Origin: Takakia lepidozioides
Taxonomy: Eukaryota; Streptophyta; Takakiopsida; Takakiales; Takakiaceae
DNA length: 64,000 bases
Reading direction: 5' to 3'
Assembly: GCA_030704615.1 (NCBI GenBank)
Contig: CM060732.1
Span: 18,662,001-18,726,000, forward strand
Under the pieces are notes generated by a model. That model worked only from the letters and a program-made list of their open reading frames with translations, did not search any database and was not told the origin of the DNA. Both the position numbers and the translations under genes were made by a program. Numbering within the stretch: the stretch's first letter is position 1; every line of letters begins with the position of its first letter. Positions 43,713 through 55,985 of the stretch are shown in pieces.

Positions 43713-46700
43713 ATGGATACGCTTGACTCAGACATCGCTAAGGTGCAGGAGGAGCGGCGCAAGAAGGAGGCGGAAATAGTTACTTTGACGTCGTTGAGGT
43801 TTGACAAGGATTTGTATGGGGCAGACAATAGGTTTGAGGGATATGAGCTGTCGATCCCAGTGAATGAGGATGATGAGGATCAGAGGGATCCTACAGAGAG
43901 GGAGTTTGCAAGAAAGCTGGAATCGTACACTGCTCCGAAGTCTGTTCTGTCTGATTTACCGAGAGGGGAGATTAGCGATGACCAGCTGGGGTTTAAGAAG
44001 CCGCAGCGGATCATTGACAGGGAAGACGACTACCGCAAGAGGAGGCTCACGAGGATTATTTCACCTGACAGGAATGACGCCTTTGCCATGGGTGATAAGA
44101 CTCCCGATGCGTCGGTGCGGACGTATGCAGATGTCATGCGGGAGGAAACCCTGAAGCGTGACAAGGAGGAGACCTTAAGGCTGATTTCTAAGAAGAAGGA
44201 GGAAGAAGCTGAAAGGAAAGCAAAGGAGGAGTCTAGTGCCCCAACCAAAGCACAGGCAGCGGCTGCAGCTGCCGCTGCCGCACAGAGTGCAGGTTCCAAG
44301 AGAAGAAATAGGTGGGATTCCACTGAGCAAGAAGAGGCAAAGAAGTTGAAGAGTGGATCAGAGTGGGATGGACCTGATGCGACTCCAGGCCCTAGTAGGT
44401 GGGATGCTACTCCCACTCCAGGACGTGCTAATGTGGATGCCACTCCCACAGCTGCACGGCGGAATCGGTGGGATGAAACCCCCACCCCTGGGCGTGCATC
44501 GGATGCTGATGCAACCCCTGCCGGAGGGGCTACCCCAGGGGCCACTCCTGCAGGGATGACTTGGGACGCAACACCGAAGCTTGCTGGACTAGCAACTCCG
44601 ACACCAAAGAAGCAGAGGTCTCGATGGGATGAAACTCCCGCCACAATGGGAAGCGCAACTCCGTTGCCAGGGGCTACCCCTTCCTTCACCCCTGGTGTGA
44701 CTCCAATGGGTGGGATGGAGCTTGCCACTCCTACCCCTGGCCAGATTGCGTTACGGGGGCCCATGACGCCAGAGCAGTACAACATGCTGCGCTGGGAGAA
44801 AGACATTGAGGAGAGGAATCGCCCTCTTTCTGATGAAGAATTGGAGGCAATGTTCCCTATGGATGGCTATAAAACCCTGGATCCCCCTGCGTCTTACGTG
44901 CCAATTAGGACCCCCGCTCGAAAGCTTCTCGCAACTCCGACGCCCCTGGGTGGGACTCCACTGTACACCATACCAGAGGAGGATCGGTTACAACAGTACG
45001 ATGTTCCAAAAGAAGCAGCGGGAGGGCTGCCGTTCATGAAGCCTGAGGACTACCAATATTTTGGAGCTCTCTTGAGTGAGAAGGAAGAAGAGGAAATGAC
45101 CGCAGAAGAGAGTAAGGAACGGAAAATAATGAAGCTACTTCTCAAAGTTAAGAATGGCACTCCTCCACAGAGGAAAACCGCACTCCGGCAGCTGACAGAC
45201 AAAGCCCGAGAATTTGGTGCTGGACCACTCTTCAACCAAATTTTGCCATTGCTCATGTCTCCAACACTTGAAGACCAGGAGCGGCATCTTCTGGTGAAGG
45301 TAATTGACAGGGTTCTCTACAAGCTGGATGAGCTGGTGAGGCCATTCGTTCACAAGATTCTTGTGGTGATTGAGCCACTTTTGATTGATGAAGATTACTA
45401 TGCACGTGTGGAGGGCCGAGAGATCATATCTAATTTGAGTAAGGCTGCTGGATTGGCAACAATGATTGCTGCAATGAGGCCCGATATTGATAACATCGAT
45501 GAGTATGTGCGGAACACGACCGCAAGGGCTTTTAGTGTTGTGGCTTCGGCCTTGGGCATTCCTGCACTACTACCCTTTCTGAAAGCTGTCTGTCAGAGCA
45601 AGAAGTCATGGCAGGCACGGCATACAGGTATCAAGATTGTGCAGCAAATTGCCATTTTGATGGGGTGTGCCGTGCTCCCTCATTTGAAGTCCCTCGTGGA
45701 AATCATTGAGCATGGTCTGAATGATGAGAATCAGAAGGTTAGAACCATCACTGCTCTGTCCCTGGCAGCTCTTGCAGAGGCAGCAGCACCCTATGGTATC
45801 GAGAGCTTTGACTCTGTCTTGAAGCCTCTCTGGAAAGGAATCAGATCACACAGGGGCAAAGTGTTGGCAGCTTTTTTGAAGGCAATTGGGTTCATCATTC
45901 CCCTCATGGATGCAATGTATGCAAGCTATTACACCAAGGAAGTGATGGTTATCCTGATAAGAGAATTTCAATCCCCAGACGAGGAGATGAAGAAAATTGT
46001 CTTGAAGGTAGTCAAGCAGTGTGTGAGCACAGAGGGGGTGGAGGCCAACTACATCAGGTCAGAGATCCTGCCAGAATTCTTTCGCAATTTTTGGGTGCGG
46101 CGAATGGCTCTGGATCGCAGGAACTACCGGCAACTGGTTGACACCACGGTTGAGATTGCCAACAAAGTTGGGGTGGCTGACATAGTGGGACGAGTTGTAG
46201 AAGATTTGAAGGATGAAAGTGAACCCTACAGGCGCATGGTGATGGAGACGATTGAGAAAGTAGTTGCCAACTTGGGGGCTTCAGATATTGATGCTCGACT
46301 GGAGGAACTCCTCATTGATGGCATTCTATATGCATTTCAGGAGCAGACAAGTGATGATGCAAATGTGATGCTCAATGGGTTCGGTACAGTGGTGAATGCA
46401 CTAGGTCAGAGAGTGAAGCCATATCTCCCTCAGATCTGTGGAACTATCAAGTGGCGCTTGAACAATAAGAGTGCCAAGGTGCGACAGCAAGCTGCTGACC
46501 TTATCTCCCGCATTGCAGTTGTGATGAAGCAGTGCCATGAGGAGCAGCTGATGGGGCATTTGGGGGTTGTTCTGTATGAGTATTTGGGAGAGGAGTACCC
46601 TGAAGTCCTTGGCTCAATTCTCGGGGCACTGAAGGCGATTGTGAATGTTATTGGTATGACAAAGATGACACCTCCCATCAAGGACTTGCTACCTCGTCTG

Positions 46701-47555
46701 ACACCCATTCTGAAGAACAGACATGAGAAGGTGCAAGAGAACTGCATCGATCTGGTGGGTCGGATTGCCGACAGGGGAGCTGAGTTCGTTCCAGCACGTG
46801 AGTGGATGAGGATATGTTTTGAGCTTCTGGAGATGCTGAAGGCCCACAAGAAAGGCATTCGGCGGGCAACCGTCAACACGTTTGGTTATATTGCGAAAGC
46901 AATTGGGCCCCAGGATGTATTGGCCACTCTTTTGAACAACCTTAAGGTGCAGGAACGGCAGAATCGAGTGTGCACCACCGTAGCCATAGCGATTGTGGCT
47001 GAGACATGCTCTCCCTTCACAGTGCTTCCAGCCCTTATGAATGAGTACCGTGTGCCGGAACTCAATGTGCAAAATGGTGTTTTGAAGTCTCTTTCTTTCT
47101 TGTTTGAGTACATTGGAGAGATGGGGAAGGATTATATCTATGCAGTCACCCCACTTCTGGAAGATGCATTGATGGATCGTGATCTGGTTCACAGACAGAC
47201 TGCTGCCTCAGCTGTGAAGCATATGGCACTGGGTGTTGCAGGACTTGGGTGTGAAGATGCTCTGGTTCACTTACTGAATTTTGTATGGCCCAACATTTTT
47301 GAGACATCGCCACATGTTATCAATGCTGTCATGGAGGCAATAGAGGGCATGCGGGTGGCACTGGGCCCTGCAATTCTCTTGAGTTACTGCTTGCAGGGTC
47401 TATTCCACCCTGCAAGGAAAGTGCGCGAAGTCTACTGGAAGATCTACAACTCACTCTACATTGGCTCACAAGATGGCCTTGTAGCTGCATATCCCGTGTT
47501 AGAGGATGATGGGGCAAATTGCTACAGCCGACCAGAGCTTACTATGTTTATTTGA
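43713..47555 (+). CDS. SF3B1: Splicing factor 3B subunit 1 (SF3b155), intronless
   Basis: Core U2 snRNP protein that holds the branch-site helix during spliceosome assembly. A single open frame of 1,280 codons. The ATG at 43713 was chosen because [19 protein letters not shown] matches the family start; the frame is open 97 codons further upstream only through low-complexity CT-rich leader. The N-terminal part carries repeated RWDxTPTPGR units (about residues 195-330), known CDK phosphorylation and partner-binding sites. The C-terminal two thirds is the HEAT-repeat superhelix from about 440. The segments around [16 protein letters not shown] and [19 protein letters not shown], which hold the residues equivalent to human Lys666 and Lys700, are intact. 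It ends SRPELTMFI as in plants. Neighbouring PAN2 and RPN3 have many introns; this gene has none. Confidence 0.99.
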   Translation: MDTLDSDIAKVQEERRKKEAEIVTLTSLRFDKDLYGADNRFEGYELSIPVNEDDEDQRDPTEREFARKLESYTAPKSVLSDLPRGEISDDQLGFKKPQRIIDREDDYRKRRLTRIISPDRNDAFAMGDKTPDASVRTYADVMREETLKRDKEETLRLISKKKEEEAERKAKEESSAPTKAQAAAAAAAAAQSAGSKRRNRWDSTEQEEAKKLKSGSEWDGPDATPGPSRWDATPTPGRANVDATPTAARRNRWDETPTPGRASDADATPAGGATPGATPAGMTWDATPKLAGLATPTPKKQRSRWDETPATMGSATPLPGATPSFTPGVTPMGGMELATPTPGQIALRGPMTPEQYNMLRWEKDIEERNRPLSDEELEAMFPMDGYKTLDPPASYVPIRTPARKLLATPTPLGGTPLYTIPEEDRLQQYDVPKEAAGGLPFMKPEDYQYFGALLSEKEEEEMTAEESKERKIMKLLLKVKNGTPPQRKTALRQLTDKAREFGAGPLFNQILPLLMSPTLEDQERHLLVKVIDRVLYKLDELVRPFVHKILVVIEPLLIDEDYYARVEGREIISNLSKAAGLATMIAAMRPDIDNIDEYVRNTTARAFSVVASALGIPALLPFLKAVCQSKKSWQARHTGIKIVQQIAILMGCAVLPHLKSLVEIIEHGLNDENQKVRTITALSLAALAEAAAPYGIESFDSVLKPLWKGIRSHRGKVLAAFLKAIGFIIPLMDAMYASYYTKEVMVILIREFQSPDEEMKKIVLKVVKQCVSTEGVEANYIRSEILPEFFRNFWVRRMALDRRNYRQLVDTTVEIANKVGVADIVGRVVEDLKDESEPYRRMVMETIEKVVANLGASDIDARLEELLIDGILYAFQEQTSDDANVMLNGFGTVVNALGQRVKPYLPQICGTIKWRLNNKSAKVRQQAADLISRIAVVMKQCHEEQLMGHLGVVLYEYLGEEYPEVLGSILGALKAIVNVIGMTKMTPPIKDLLPRLTPILKNRHEKVQENCIDLVGRIADRGAEFVPAREWMRICFELLEMLKAHKKGIRRATVNTFGYIAKAIGPQDVLATLLNNLKVQERQNRVCTTVAIAIVAETCSPFTVLPALMNEYRVPELNVQNGVLKSLSFLFEYIGEMGKDYIYAVTPLLEDALMDRDLVHRQTAASAVKHMALGVAGLGCEDALVHLLNFVWPNIFETSPHVINAVMEAIEGMRVALGPAILLSYCLQGLFHPARKVREVYWKIYNSLYIGSQDGLVAAYPVLEDDGANCYSRPELTMFI

Positions 47556-50469
47556 TTTCCTTAGTTGAAAGATATGCTTGTAAAGTGAATCTGATCCATG
47601 AAGTCTAGAGCTACTACAGACAAGACTGGCAGTAAGGCAGTACATGAGTTTTATGTAGCTAGTCAAGCGCCGATGTTAACAATGCCAATTGAGCTCTTAC
47701 TTTCAGCGATAATGTAATGGAATCATTGTATTACTGTTGAACAACTGTGGTGCAGCCAGTCTCATGGATGAGTGTTGGTCTCTTGGTGGTGACGGGTGGG
47801 GGCCTGATTGCATACTGGGACCGTGAAATGAGGCGCCACCTTAAAGGTAGGCATCTGAGTGCATGGCTGTGGTACTGAAATGAGTCATTTTCTTAAACTC
47901 TCATTGAGTAGGATATGCTTGCTACATGTACCTTTGAAGACAATCCAGGAAAGGACAGAGATGGGGAAGGGATGAGAGGGAGGTATCCTTATGTCCCCTG
48001 CCACTGTTCCCTCTTTCTTCTCCGTCCAATCTGGCCTGGGGTCTATGGTGGCTAAGGAAGCATACAGTGACAGTTTGCATGCCAAGATTTCAGCATGCCC
48101 ATGTGTTGCAAGGAACCTGCACAGCCACTTTGTAGGTTCTCAGACTTGAACAGAGGCATTCCCTTCACTAGCCGTGTGTCCATATGCAGTAATTATCTCA
48201 TATGCACCAGCTGAGGCCTAGCATGGCCGAGGAGTTGGGAAGGCTGCAATTGGGTGTCCCTTTAAATTGGTGAACCAAGATGGAAAAATGGTGACTGACT
48301 GCGATTTTGTTGGCAACTGGAATCTTATCTCCTTCAGGTTCACCTACTGTCCAGATATCTGCCAGACGAGCTTACAGAAATGGGCAGAGGCCATTGACAA
48401 GATAGGTTGATCCTCTTTCATGTTACCTGCTCTAATGTAAACGAGGAGACTTTGTCTTCATTGTCCTTCTACTGATTACAGCTAGTGTCTATCTGAATGA
48501 AGAGAAACTTTCAGAAGGGAAGTCCAGGGAGACACTTGGGCAGTTGGTTCTGTTTGCTTATCAGTTGGCTTCCATCAGCTACCAGATGTGCATCGCTGGT
48601 CACTGGTAGAAGAGAGAAGTTTGGTAATAGTGGGACTTCGGTGGAATCCAGAGGAGGCAGGATTGCAGATTATGCCGGTCTTCATTTCCGTTGATCCTGA
48701 GTGACACTGGAACAGATTCAGGATTATTTGAAAGGTTATGCTGTTTCCTGAACCACTCAAACCCACCCACTCCCTCTCCCTCTTTTGTTTGTATTCTACG
48801 GTTTACTTGCGCCTCATCCCCCAGACATACTAACTTGATTTCTTTCTCTCTCTGTCTACTTCTCTTGTCTTCACAAGTGACTCCATCTTGCAGCAACTTT
48901 TGCTGGATTTCTAGTGCTTTTGCTTGTTATGCACTTTTGTTCAAGCAGTCTTGGGGCTTTTAGGGGAGTTATGAAGTTCTTCCTTTCTTTCCATTTCTCC
49001 CTGTATTTTTTCAAACTTACTGAAAAAGGGAAGAGCTCTGATCGCATTCTGTCCCCCCCCCCTCCCCCCATGTACATGGAGTCCTATCGTTCGTTCTCTC
49101 TCGAACACACTGACAGAATGGCTGGTGCAGTCAAGATGACTATTCTATAGATTGGTTGATCGTTTATAGAGGGGTGGACACTGTAGTCCTCTTCTGTAAT
49201 TAGTCCCAGTTATTGCTCTTTTCTATTTTCACTAAGCAGAAATCAGGTGTGTAACAGTTGTGGCCATACTGTGGGGAATAGATTTGAGCCCAGTGTTGAT
49301 GACTTAGTGGATCTGGTTGTCTTTACGTTAAGTTGAGGTGGTTATCAACAGAGTTTAATTTAGTGTCTTGGATTTAGGATTTGGATGTTTGCCAATTGGT
49401 GCCAAAAGAGGGCAAGAATTTAGGTTGTAGTTCTAACTTAATCTATCAGAGTCATGGGCTGTTGTCATAATCAGATTTGACATAGCGACTATGTTACTGA
49501 CCCTCTGTAGGTGGTTGGATATGTGCAGAGTCTCATTGAAGATTGGTGAGGCTGACGGGCAACATGCAACATGGATGATATATGGCAAGTGGCGCCCAAA
49601 GTACAGGGTGTACTACATGAAGCTGAGGATGACCTTGTTGATCACTCCATCATCATGTATGTAGACTGACCATGTTGTACTCCGTAGGTGTGTCTTGGTA
49701 ATGAGCTGTATTGATGACTTCAGGACAAGACCATGTGGTCCTTTTGAGACCATGGCTCTGAGGTTGCCATCCCAGAATTGAGGGGACAATGAAGCTTTAC
49801 ATGTAGTGTCCAAGGGACAGCCAACATCAATTTCACCTGTTAGGCCTTCAACTTGCAATTTGTGGCAACTGATCCCCTAAAATTAACTGATCGCGCCATG
49901 CACAATTCTGACTTGAGAGTTCCTCATCAGGTATTAGGCAAACCTTCAGGCCATGTGGGGATCACACCACAATTGAGAATAAGGGTGTAGAATTTTCACC
50001 TCAGCATCATGTGCACCACCAATGACATAGGCATCATGCATGGTACCTTCCATCAATTCTAGTCGCAAGTGACGTCAGAAGATGCTTGTAGTATGGTTTA
50101 TTTACTACACGTGGTGTGACTCCACCTAATCACATTAGGCAAATGCCAGGATCATGTGCACTGAAGCATTTGTGTTTGTTGCATTTTTCTGCGAATATTT
50201 GTGCAGCTATGGCTGGTAACCCAATTCTTTCCTGGTAACTACAGTGAATAGGAGAGTCTGCCATCTCAGGAGCCAAGTGGCAGTATCATGTATTCGGTTT
50301 TTGTATTGTCACCTGCAGGTGCTTGATGGACCCAGACATGGACTGCTTAAAGTTGGTTGGGAAGAACTACAATGCAGATTCACTTGCTGACGGCTTGAAG
50401 ACATAAAGACTATCAATGAATGGTACTGGTACTTAAGATTTACCTGAAAACCATGTCTCTTGGAAACCT
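47556..50469. other. Downstream of SF3B1, no recognised gene
   Basis: The first few hundred bases should be SF3B1 3' UTR. Beyond that, short frames on both strands (up to about 98 codons) show no known motif. No tandem repeat or transposon end was recognised. A run of C's lies at 49051-49067. Confidence 0.45.
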
Positions 50470-50540
50470 TTCTCTAATTACTCAGTTAAATAGGGCACTG
50501 AGAGTGCCATCCGGGGATGGTGGGTTCAAATCCTGCTAAG
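50470..50540 (+). other. tRNA-like sequence (pseudo-tRNA or SINE head)
   Basis: ATTACTCAGTTAAATAGGGC resembles a tRNA D-arm (A box), and GGTTCAAATCC 40 bases on matches the B box GGTTCGANTCC. The T stem is imperfect (GTGGG against CCTGC) and no acceptor stem could be paired, so this is not called a functional tRNA. Confidence 0.4.
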
Positions 50541-51811
50541 TATTTGTGTGTTCTCCCCTACGCTTGGGCGGTGGCCCTTGAGCCTTGTGCTTGCCGCATC
50601 ATGGCGGGTTACTTCAAAGGAGGTTATATTTTCCTGTCAATTAAGGGGGGTCGATTTTGTGCGTAGTCGGTGGTGCTTGTTTCTTTTCTTTTTTATAGAC
50701 ATATTCAAGACCTGTTTGCGTATTAACCCTTAACTTCCTACGCGACCCCAATCGAGTCTCGACTTGTAAGAAAATGGGGATATCTTGCTGAGATGTTATT
50801 GAAATTAAACGATTCCTGAAGCAATAATTTGCTGACAACATAGTCCCCACCCACAAATTGAATTGAAAGTGTTTGGAGTAAGACCTTGCAGAATTTCGCA
50901 AAAATGCTTGGGTTAGGAATCATGTGGTAAGGAGAGGGGCCACGCAGGGTTGACCACCTGCGTGGCAACTTTATATTGCTGCATACACAGCCGTCCTAAA
51001 ACCCTGAGTTAGCCGCCGGTAGGCAAGAACTCGACTGCCTGCTATGACATGAAAGCCACCCGCTTTGGCCTTGCCACGCGGGCCCCCAAGATATTCAGGG
51101 TGGCATAGGGTACTACTTCTAGTGGTTTTTCTTCTTCACCTTCATCGTGTTGCTTGTTGGGCCCAATGTAGGTGCGATGGTTGATTTCTTCTCTTGTTGT
51201 CATGTATTGCAGGTTGCTGTGGGTGTGGGCTGTGTGAGTAGAGGACGATTAAGTTTTCACAATGGAATGTACCCTAAGAAGGGTCTGGCTGCAGCTGCTT
51301 GTGTCTGTAGGCAATGTTGTGTTACTGTTTTGACGTCCTGCCAGTAAAGAGCATCTCCACGGTGAGCACGGCCCGTCAAACGTTATATACCCTGGTTACA
51401 AGGGTGACAGTAGTTTTAGTTTTTAAGGGGAAGGTTTGGTTGGCACTCCATGGTTGGGACGGTAGCAGACCCGACATGTCCGCGAGGCAGGCCCCCCGCC
51501 CAATCACAATCCTGGCACGTATTGCCTTGAACACCCTTCAATGTGCAGCTAAGTGCCGAAGCCCACATCCAAAGCCCACATTCGCACTTCGGTTCCTGCT
51601 GTCTTATGTGCATGACTTTATTCCTACACTACATAGCTGCGATTAAACTTGCTTAGGATTGCTTGTTCTTTCTTTTCATCTTGGCATTGTAGAGAGCTAT
51701 GTCGATGCACGACTTTGGTGCTTCTTAGCATTTTTAGATGGGTTAGGCTCGATTCTGGCCAAAAAAAAAAGTTTGTAGCTCGTATTTGGGTAGTTTTAAC
51801 TTTTGTGATAG
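50541..51811. other. No recognised gene
   Basis: Short open frames only. Nothing supports a gene. Confidence 0.4.
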
Positions 51812-51921
51812 GGAAGGCCCCAGCCCGAGGGCGTTCCGCGATGTGAGGGTTGGCTGCCGAGGGCGTTAGCCCGAGGCTAGCAGCCCGAAAATCGCGGAAC
51901 GCCCGCAGGCTGGGGCCTTCC
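51812..51921. repeat. GC-rich inverted repeat, 31-bp arms
   Basis: Arms 51812-51842 and 51891-51921 (GGAAGGCCCCAGCC...GCGTTCCGCGAT and its complement) differ at two positions. The 48-bp centre contains a second dyad (GGGCGTTAGCCC and GCTGCC...GGCTAGCAGC). It stands out from its AT-rich surroundings by GC content. Confidence 0.85.
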
Positions 51922-51955
51922 GTTTCGTGAAGCATCGTTCAGATTTTCCCTGCCA

Positions 51956-51986
51956 GGAGGCATCTTACAAAGTGTAAGATGCCTCC
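51956..51986. repeat. Perfect 14-bp hairpin
   Basis: GGAGGCATCTTACA, a 3-base AAG loop, and TGTAAGATGCCTCC. A partial copy of the arm (CGTAAGATGCGTCT) follows near 52015-52028. Confidence 0.9.
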
Positions 51987-52979
51987 GACCAAGCTGGGAG
52001 GCTCTTATGTGATTCGTAAGATGCGTCTGAAGCTGGAGCCCATTCTTTGCGTGGGGAGGGGCGTCAAATAACAAAGGAAAAATCTGACGGTTTTTTTCTT
52101 AGAGTCTCAGGAATGTTGTTCCATACCTGATAACCCATGTCATCTGAGATTTTCAGTTTTTTTTTTGTATGTTCTCAAGTGGGCTCCTTTGTAGTGACAA
52201 ATTGGGGGGTCAAATTATTCCCTTTTCTTTGGGCAGGCCAAATGTCTCTTCCTAAAATTCTACACAACAAATCAGCATTTCAATTCGTAATTCCTCCATA
52301 TTAAGTCCTAAAAAACAATTGCGACCAATCAGGCAATGGAATTGTACTTTTTAGGTTCCTTGCCCACGCTTGACTTCACATGGCACACCTAGGATATTTT
52401 GAGCCATAGCCCAAAAGTGTACCAGGTTTCGGGGAGGGTAGGTAGCGCGTGAGCACGCTCATTTGAGCACAAGGGCATATTCCCCGAATTTCCACGAAAT
52501 TTCCGTGAAATTTACACAGCGAAACGGAGTTGGTGAAATTAACAATATTGCGAAATTCTAACACCTAAAGAACAAATAGCCCTTTTACTTGATGAACATG
52601 TTACCCTATAAGCGTGGTTTTTTCTCACGATACTAGGCCCTTTCATAACAGGCACGAGAGTGGGTGGTAAGGCCTAACCTTAAATTTACGATCATCGCCC
52701 ATGGATAATTTCGCACGGCGAAACTTTGTACCAACCAGCCTGAGAAGAAATCACACTGTAGCTGAAATGATGAATAGGTCATTTTTAAAGGCCTTACCCA
52801 TGTATTATTTTGCAGAACGAAACTCTCTCTCCTAACATCTAGTATAATTACATATTGGGATATACATTTGCAGTGCGAAACTCTGATCCCTGTAGAGAGG
52901 TTGGGTACCGTGCAGTTAGGATGCTCACAAACATGAAAAAATATGAAAAAAAATTCTTGAGATGCCCAAAGAAAATCGC
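51987..52979. other. No recognised gene; scattered GCGAAACT phrases
   Basis: Three blocks near 52700, 52810 and 52870 share a CCCAT...TTTCGC/TTGCAG..GCGAAACT pattern that may be diverged outer units of the satellite that follows. No coding feature. Confidence 0.45.
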
Positions 52980-54685
52980 ACATGTTTTTGAACAAATACA
53001 CTGTCAGACAAGAGTTTCGTGTTGATTTTTTTTTTGTTACGACGAAACAATTCAAATCCCTCAATTGATATCTCTCAATATTAGTTCAACAGCATGCAAG
53101 TTTTTGAACAAGAACAATGTCAGACATGAGTTTCTTGTTGAGAAGCTCTTTTGTTATATGAAAGCAGTTCAATTTCCTCGATGCACATCCCTTCATATTG
53201 TCTCAAAAGCATGCTGGTTTCTGAACAAATACATTGTTAGACAAGAATTTCGTGTTGAAATACTCAATAGTTTCGTGTTGAAAAACTCTTTTGTTATGGT
53301 CGAAACAATTCAAATCCCTCAATCTATATTCCTCCATATTGGTTCAAAAGCATACAAGTCTTTGAATAAAAACACTGTCAGAGAAGAGTTTCGTGTTGAG
53401 AAACTTTTTTCTTCTGCTGAAACAATTCAAATCTCTCAGTCCATGTCCTTCCATATTGGTTAAAAAACCTGCAGGTTTTTGAACAAAAATACTGTCAGAG
53501 AAGAGTTTCGTATTGAGAAACTCTTTTGTTATGGCAACGCAATTCAAATCCCTCAGTCCATGTCCCTCCATATTGGTTCCAAAACATGCAGGTTTTTTAA
53601 CAAAAACACTGTTAGAAAGAGTTTCTTGTTGAGAAATTCTTTTGTTATGGCGAAACAATTGAAATCTCTCAGTCCATGACCCCCCATTGATTAAAAACAC
53701 ATGCAGGTTTTTGAACAAAGACACTGTCAGAGAAGAGTTTCGTGTTGAGAAACTCTTTTATTATGGCAAAGCAATTCAAATCTCTCAGTCCATGTCCCTC
53801 CATATTGGTTCAAAACATGCAGGTTTTTGAAAACAAAAACACTGTCAGAGAAGAGTTTCGTGTTGAGAAACTCTTTTGTTATGGCGAAGCAATTCAAATC
53901 CCTCAGTCCATGTCCTTCCATATTGGTTCAAACGCATGTAGGTTTTTGAAAACAAAAACACTGTCAGAGTTTCGTGTTGAGAAACTCTTTTGTTATGGCG
54001 AAACAATTCACATCCCTCAGTTGATATCCCTCCATATTGGTTCAAAAGCATGTAGTCTTTTGTACATGCTTTTGAACTAAAACAATGTGAGACGAAAGTT
54101 TCGTGTTGAGAAACTCTTTTGTCAAGGGGAAAGAGTTCAAATCCCTTAGTTAGTATCCCTCCTTATTGTTGCAAATGAATGCAGGTTTTTGAACAAAAAC
54201 AATGTTAGAGAAGAGTATTGTGTTGATAAACGCTTTTGCTACGCCGAACTAGTAGTTTATATGCCTGAGTTCATATCCCTCCATATTGGTTCTAAAGCAT
54301 GCAAATTCTTAAACCATAACACTATTAGACAAGAGTTTTGTATTGATAAACTATTTTGCTACGTCGAACTAGCAGTTCATTTCCCTCCATATTGGTTCTA
54401 AAGCACCATAACACTGTCAGACAATAGTTTCGTGTTAAGAAACTCTTTTACTATGGCAAATGAGTTCAAATCCCTTAGTTCGTATCCTTCCATATTGTTT
54501 CAAAAGTATGCATGTTTTTGTTCACAACCACAGTCGGATAAGAGTTTCGTGTTGATAAACTCTTTTGTTACGGCGAAGCATTTCAAATCTTTTAGTTCAT
54601 ATCCCTCCATAATTTGTTCAAAAGCATGTAGTGCTTGGAAGAAATTCACTGACAGACAAGAGTTTCATGTTGAGAAACCTTTAAA
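52980..54685. repeat. 117-bp satellite with built-in hairpin
   Basis: About 14-15 units. Each has a CAGGTTTTTGAACAAAAAC segment, CACTGTCAGA, the dyad GAGTTTC-gtgttga-GAAACTC, TTTTGTTATGGCGAA, then CCCTCAGTCCATGTCCCTCC. A 39-residue repeat in translation confirms the 117-bp period (39 codons), which is why long but meaningless open frames appear on both strands. Units near the right end (54.1-54.7 kb) are more diverged. Confidence 0.95.
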
Positions 54686-55914
54686 TTGTCGATATTGATG
54701 TTATCAAAGCGAAACAATCTCAAACCTTCTCAGATTCTGTGCTAAATTCACGGCACAAGAAGGAATATCCTGGTTTTATTGATGATCTAAATGACAGATG
54801 TACATGTTAACTCCGTTCCTAAAGGAAATTTTAGTAAGCGAAAGTATCCTCATTTGTTATTCTGTCTATATTGTCATGTTAATCATTTCAATCAATATCG
54901 TTATATTTTCTGCTTACTGTGTGTTTGGTGTTATTTTGTTTTCGTTGCATGAAATTGTTGCGATATTTTTTTCTTTTAAGGTTCTCTTTCCTCAATGCGA
55001 AACCCACCGCTACTTAGGTTTGTGCCCATATCACCAAGTATTTCTCAATGCGAAACTCGCCGCCACCGTTATATGTTTAGGGTTTCTGGCTACACTACTG
55101 AAGGTTTCGCCTCACTGGATTGGTGCTGATGTACCGTATAAATGCACCAGTCCTCTATGTCCGCTTATGGTTTTATTCCATTATGAAAACATATAACTCC
55201 TATAACGTAGGTTAAAAAATCATAAAACTCCCATGACCGTGGGTTGTGCTCACGCGCGCGTGAGCATGCCCACGTTGCGCTCACGCAATACCAACCCCCC
55301 GGTTTCGGGAGCTCCTCTGGCTACCCGGCCCCTGCTTTCATGGGTGCCACTCCACCCTCAACCCTATCAAACCCCCGCCCTAGGTTCGGCCCACCCCTCA
55401 TATGAGGTGGTTTTGGACTTTCCCACCCCGGACATATGTAGGGCCTACCGTCACCGGGAATACATCCCGGATTTTTCAGATGAAAGTGTTATTCTCATAT
55501 TATTTTTAAACTACATAACGTATTCCAAACACATTTGATTTTCAAACTTTTGGAGCCCTTGAATTTGTCTAAGTGATCCCTTATGTATGTGTGTGCTTGA
55601 AGCCCCTTGAATTTGTTGTAAGTTATTGTTGTGCTTTCAAGCCTATGTGGAACACCCTAAAATTTTCCAAGTCATTTTGCTGTCAAGATATGCACCCCCG
55701 TCAAGTCTTCATTTTGTCTTTGTGATTTCATCTCACACATTTTGGCGCAAACATATCAATTCCTGCAAAGGTGCCAAGGGAAATATACAACAATTGAAGG
55801 GGTTCTTGAACTTGTTCATGATACATACATATCAACACTAATTTAGTGAGGTGCCGAACTTAGTGATACATGTCTTTTCTACAATCAGTCCTATACTTCC
55901 CCCTACCATAACCC
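54686..55914. other. No recognised gene
   Basis: AT-rich, with short open frames. A GC-richer block at 55230-55470 shows no family motif. Confidence 0.4.
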
Positions 55915-55985
55915 AAGACTCGAGTGGGAATTGAACCCACTTGAACTACCCATGGCAGGTGGCCCACCCCCCCCATCCCCACCAC
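55915..55985 (-). other. tRNA-like sequence (B box and T arm)
   Basis: On the minus strand, GTGGG-TTCAATT-CCCAC forms a perfect 5-bp T stem with 7-base loop and contains the B box GGTTCAATTCC. The rest of a cloverleaf is not recognisable. Probably a tRNA-derived SINE fragment or a pseudo-tRNA. Confidence 0.45.

Noticed and set aside
44030-44806. 258-codon minus-strand frame over SF3B1
   Set aside because: Antisense shadow of the repeated RWDxTPTPGR coding region. No start context or known motif.
53065-54080. Several 60-132 codon frames on both strands
   Set aside because: They are translations of the 117-bp satellite, open only because the period is a multiple of three.
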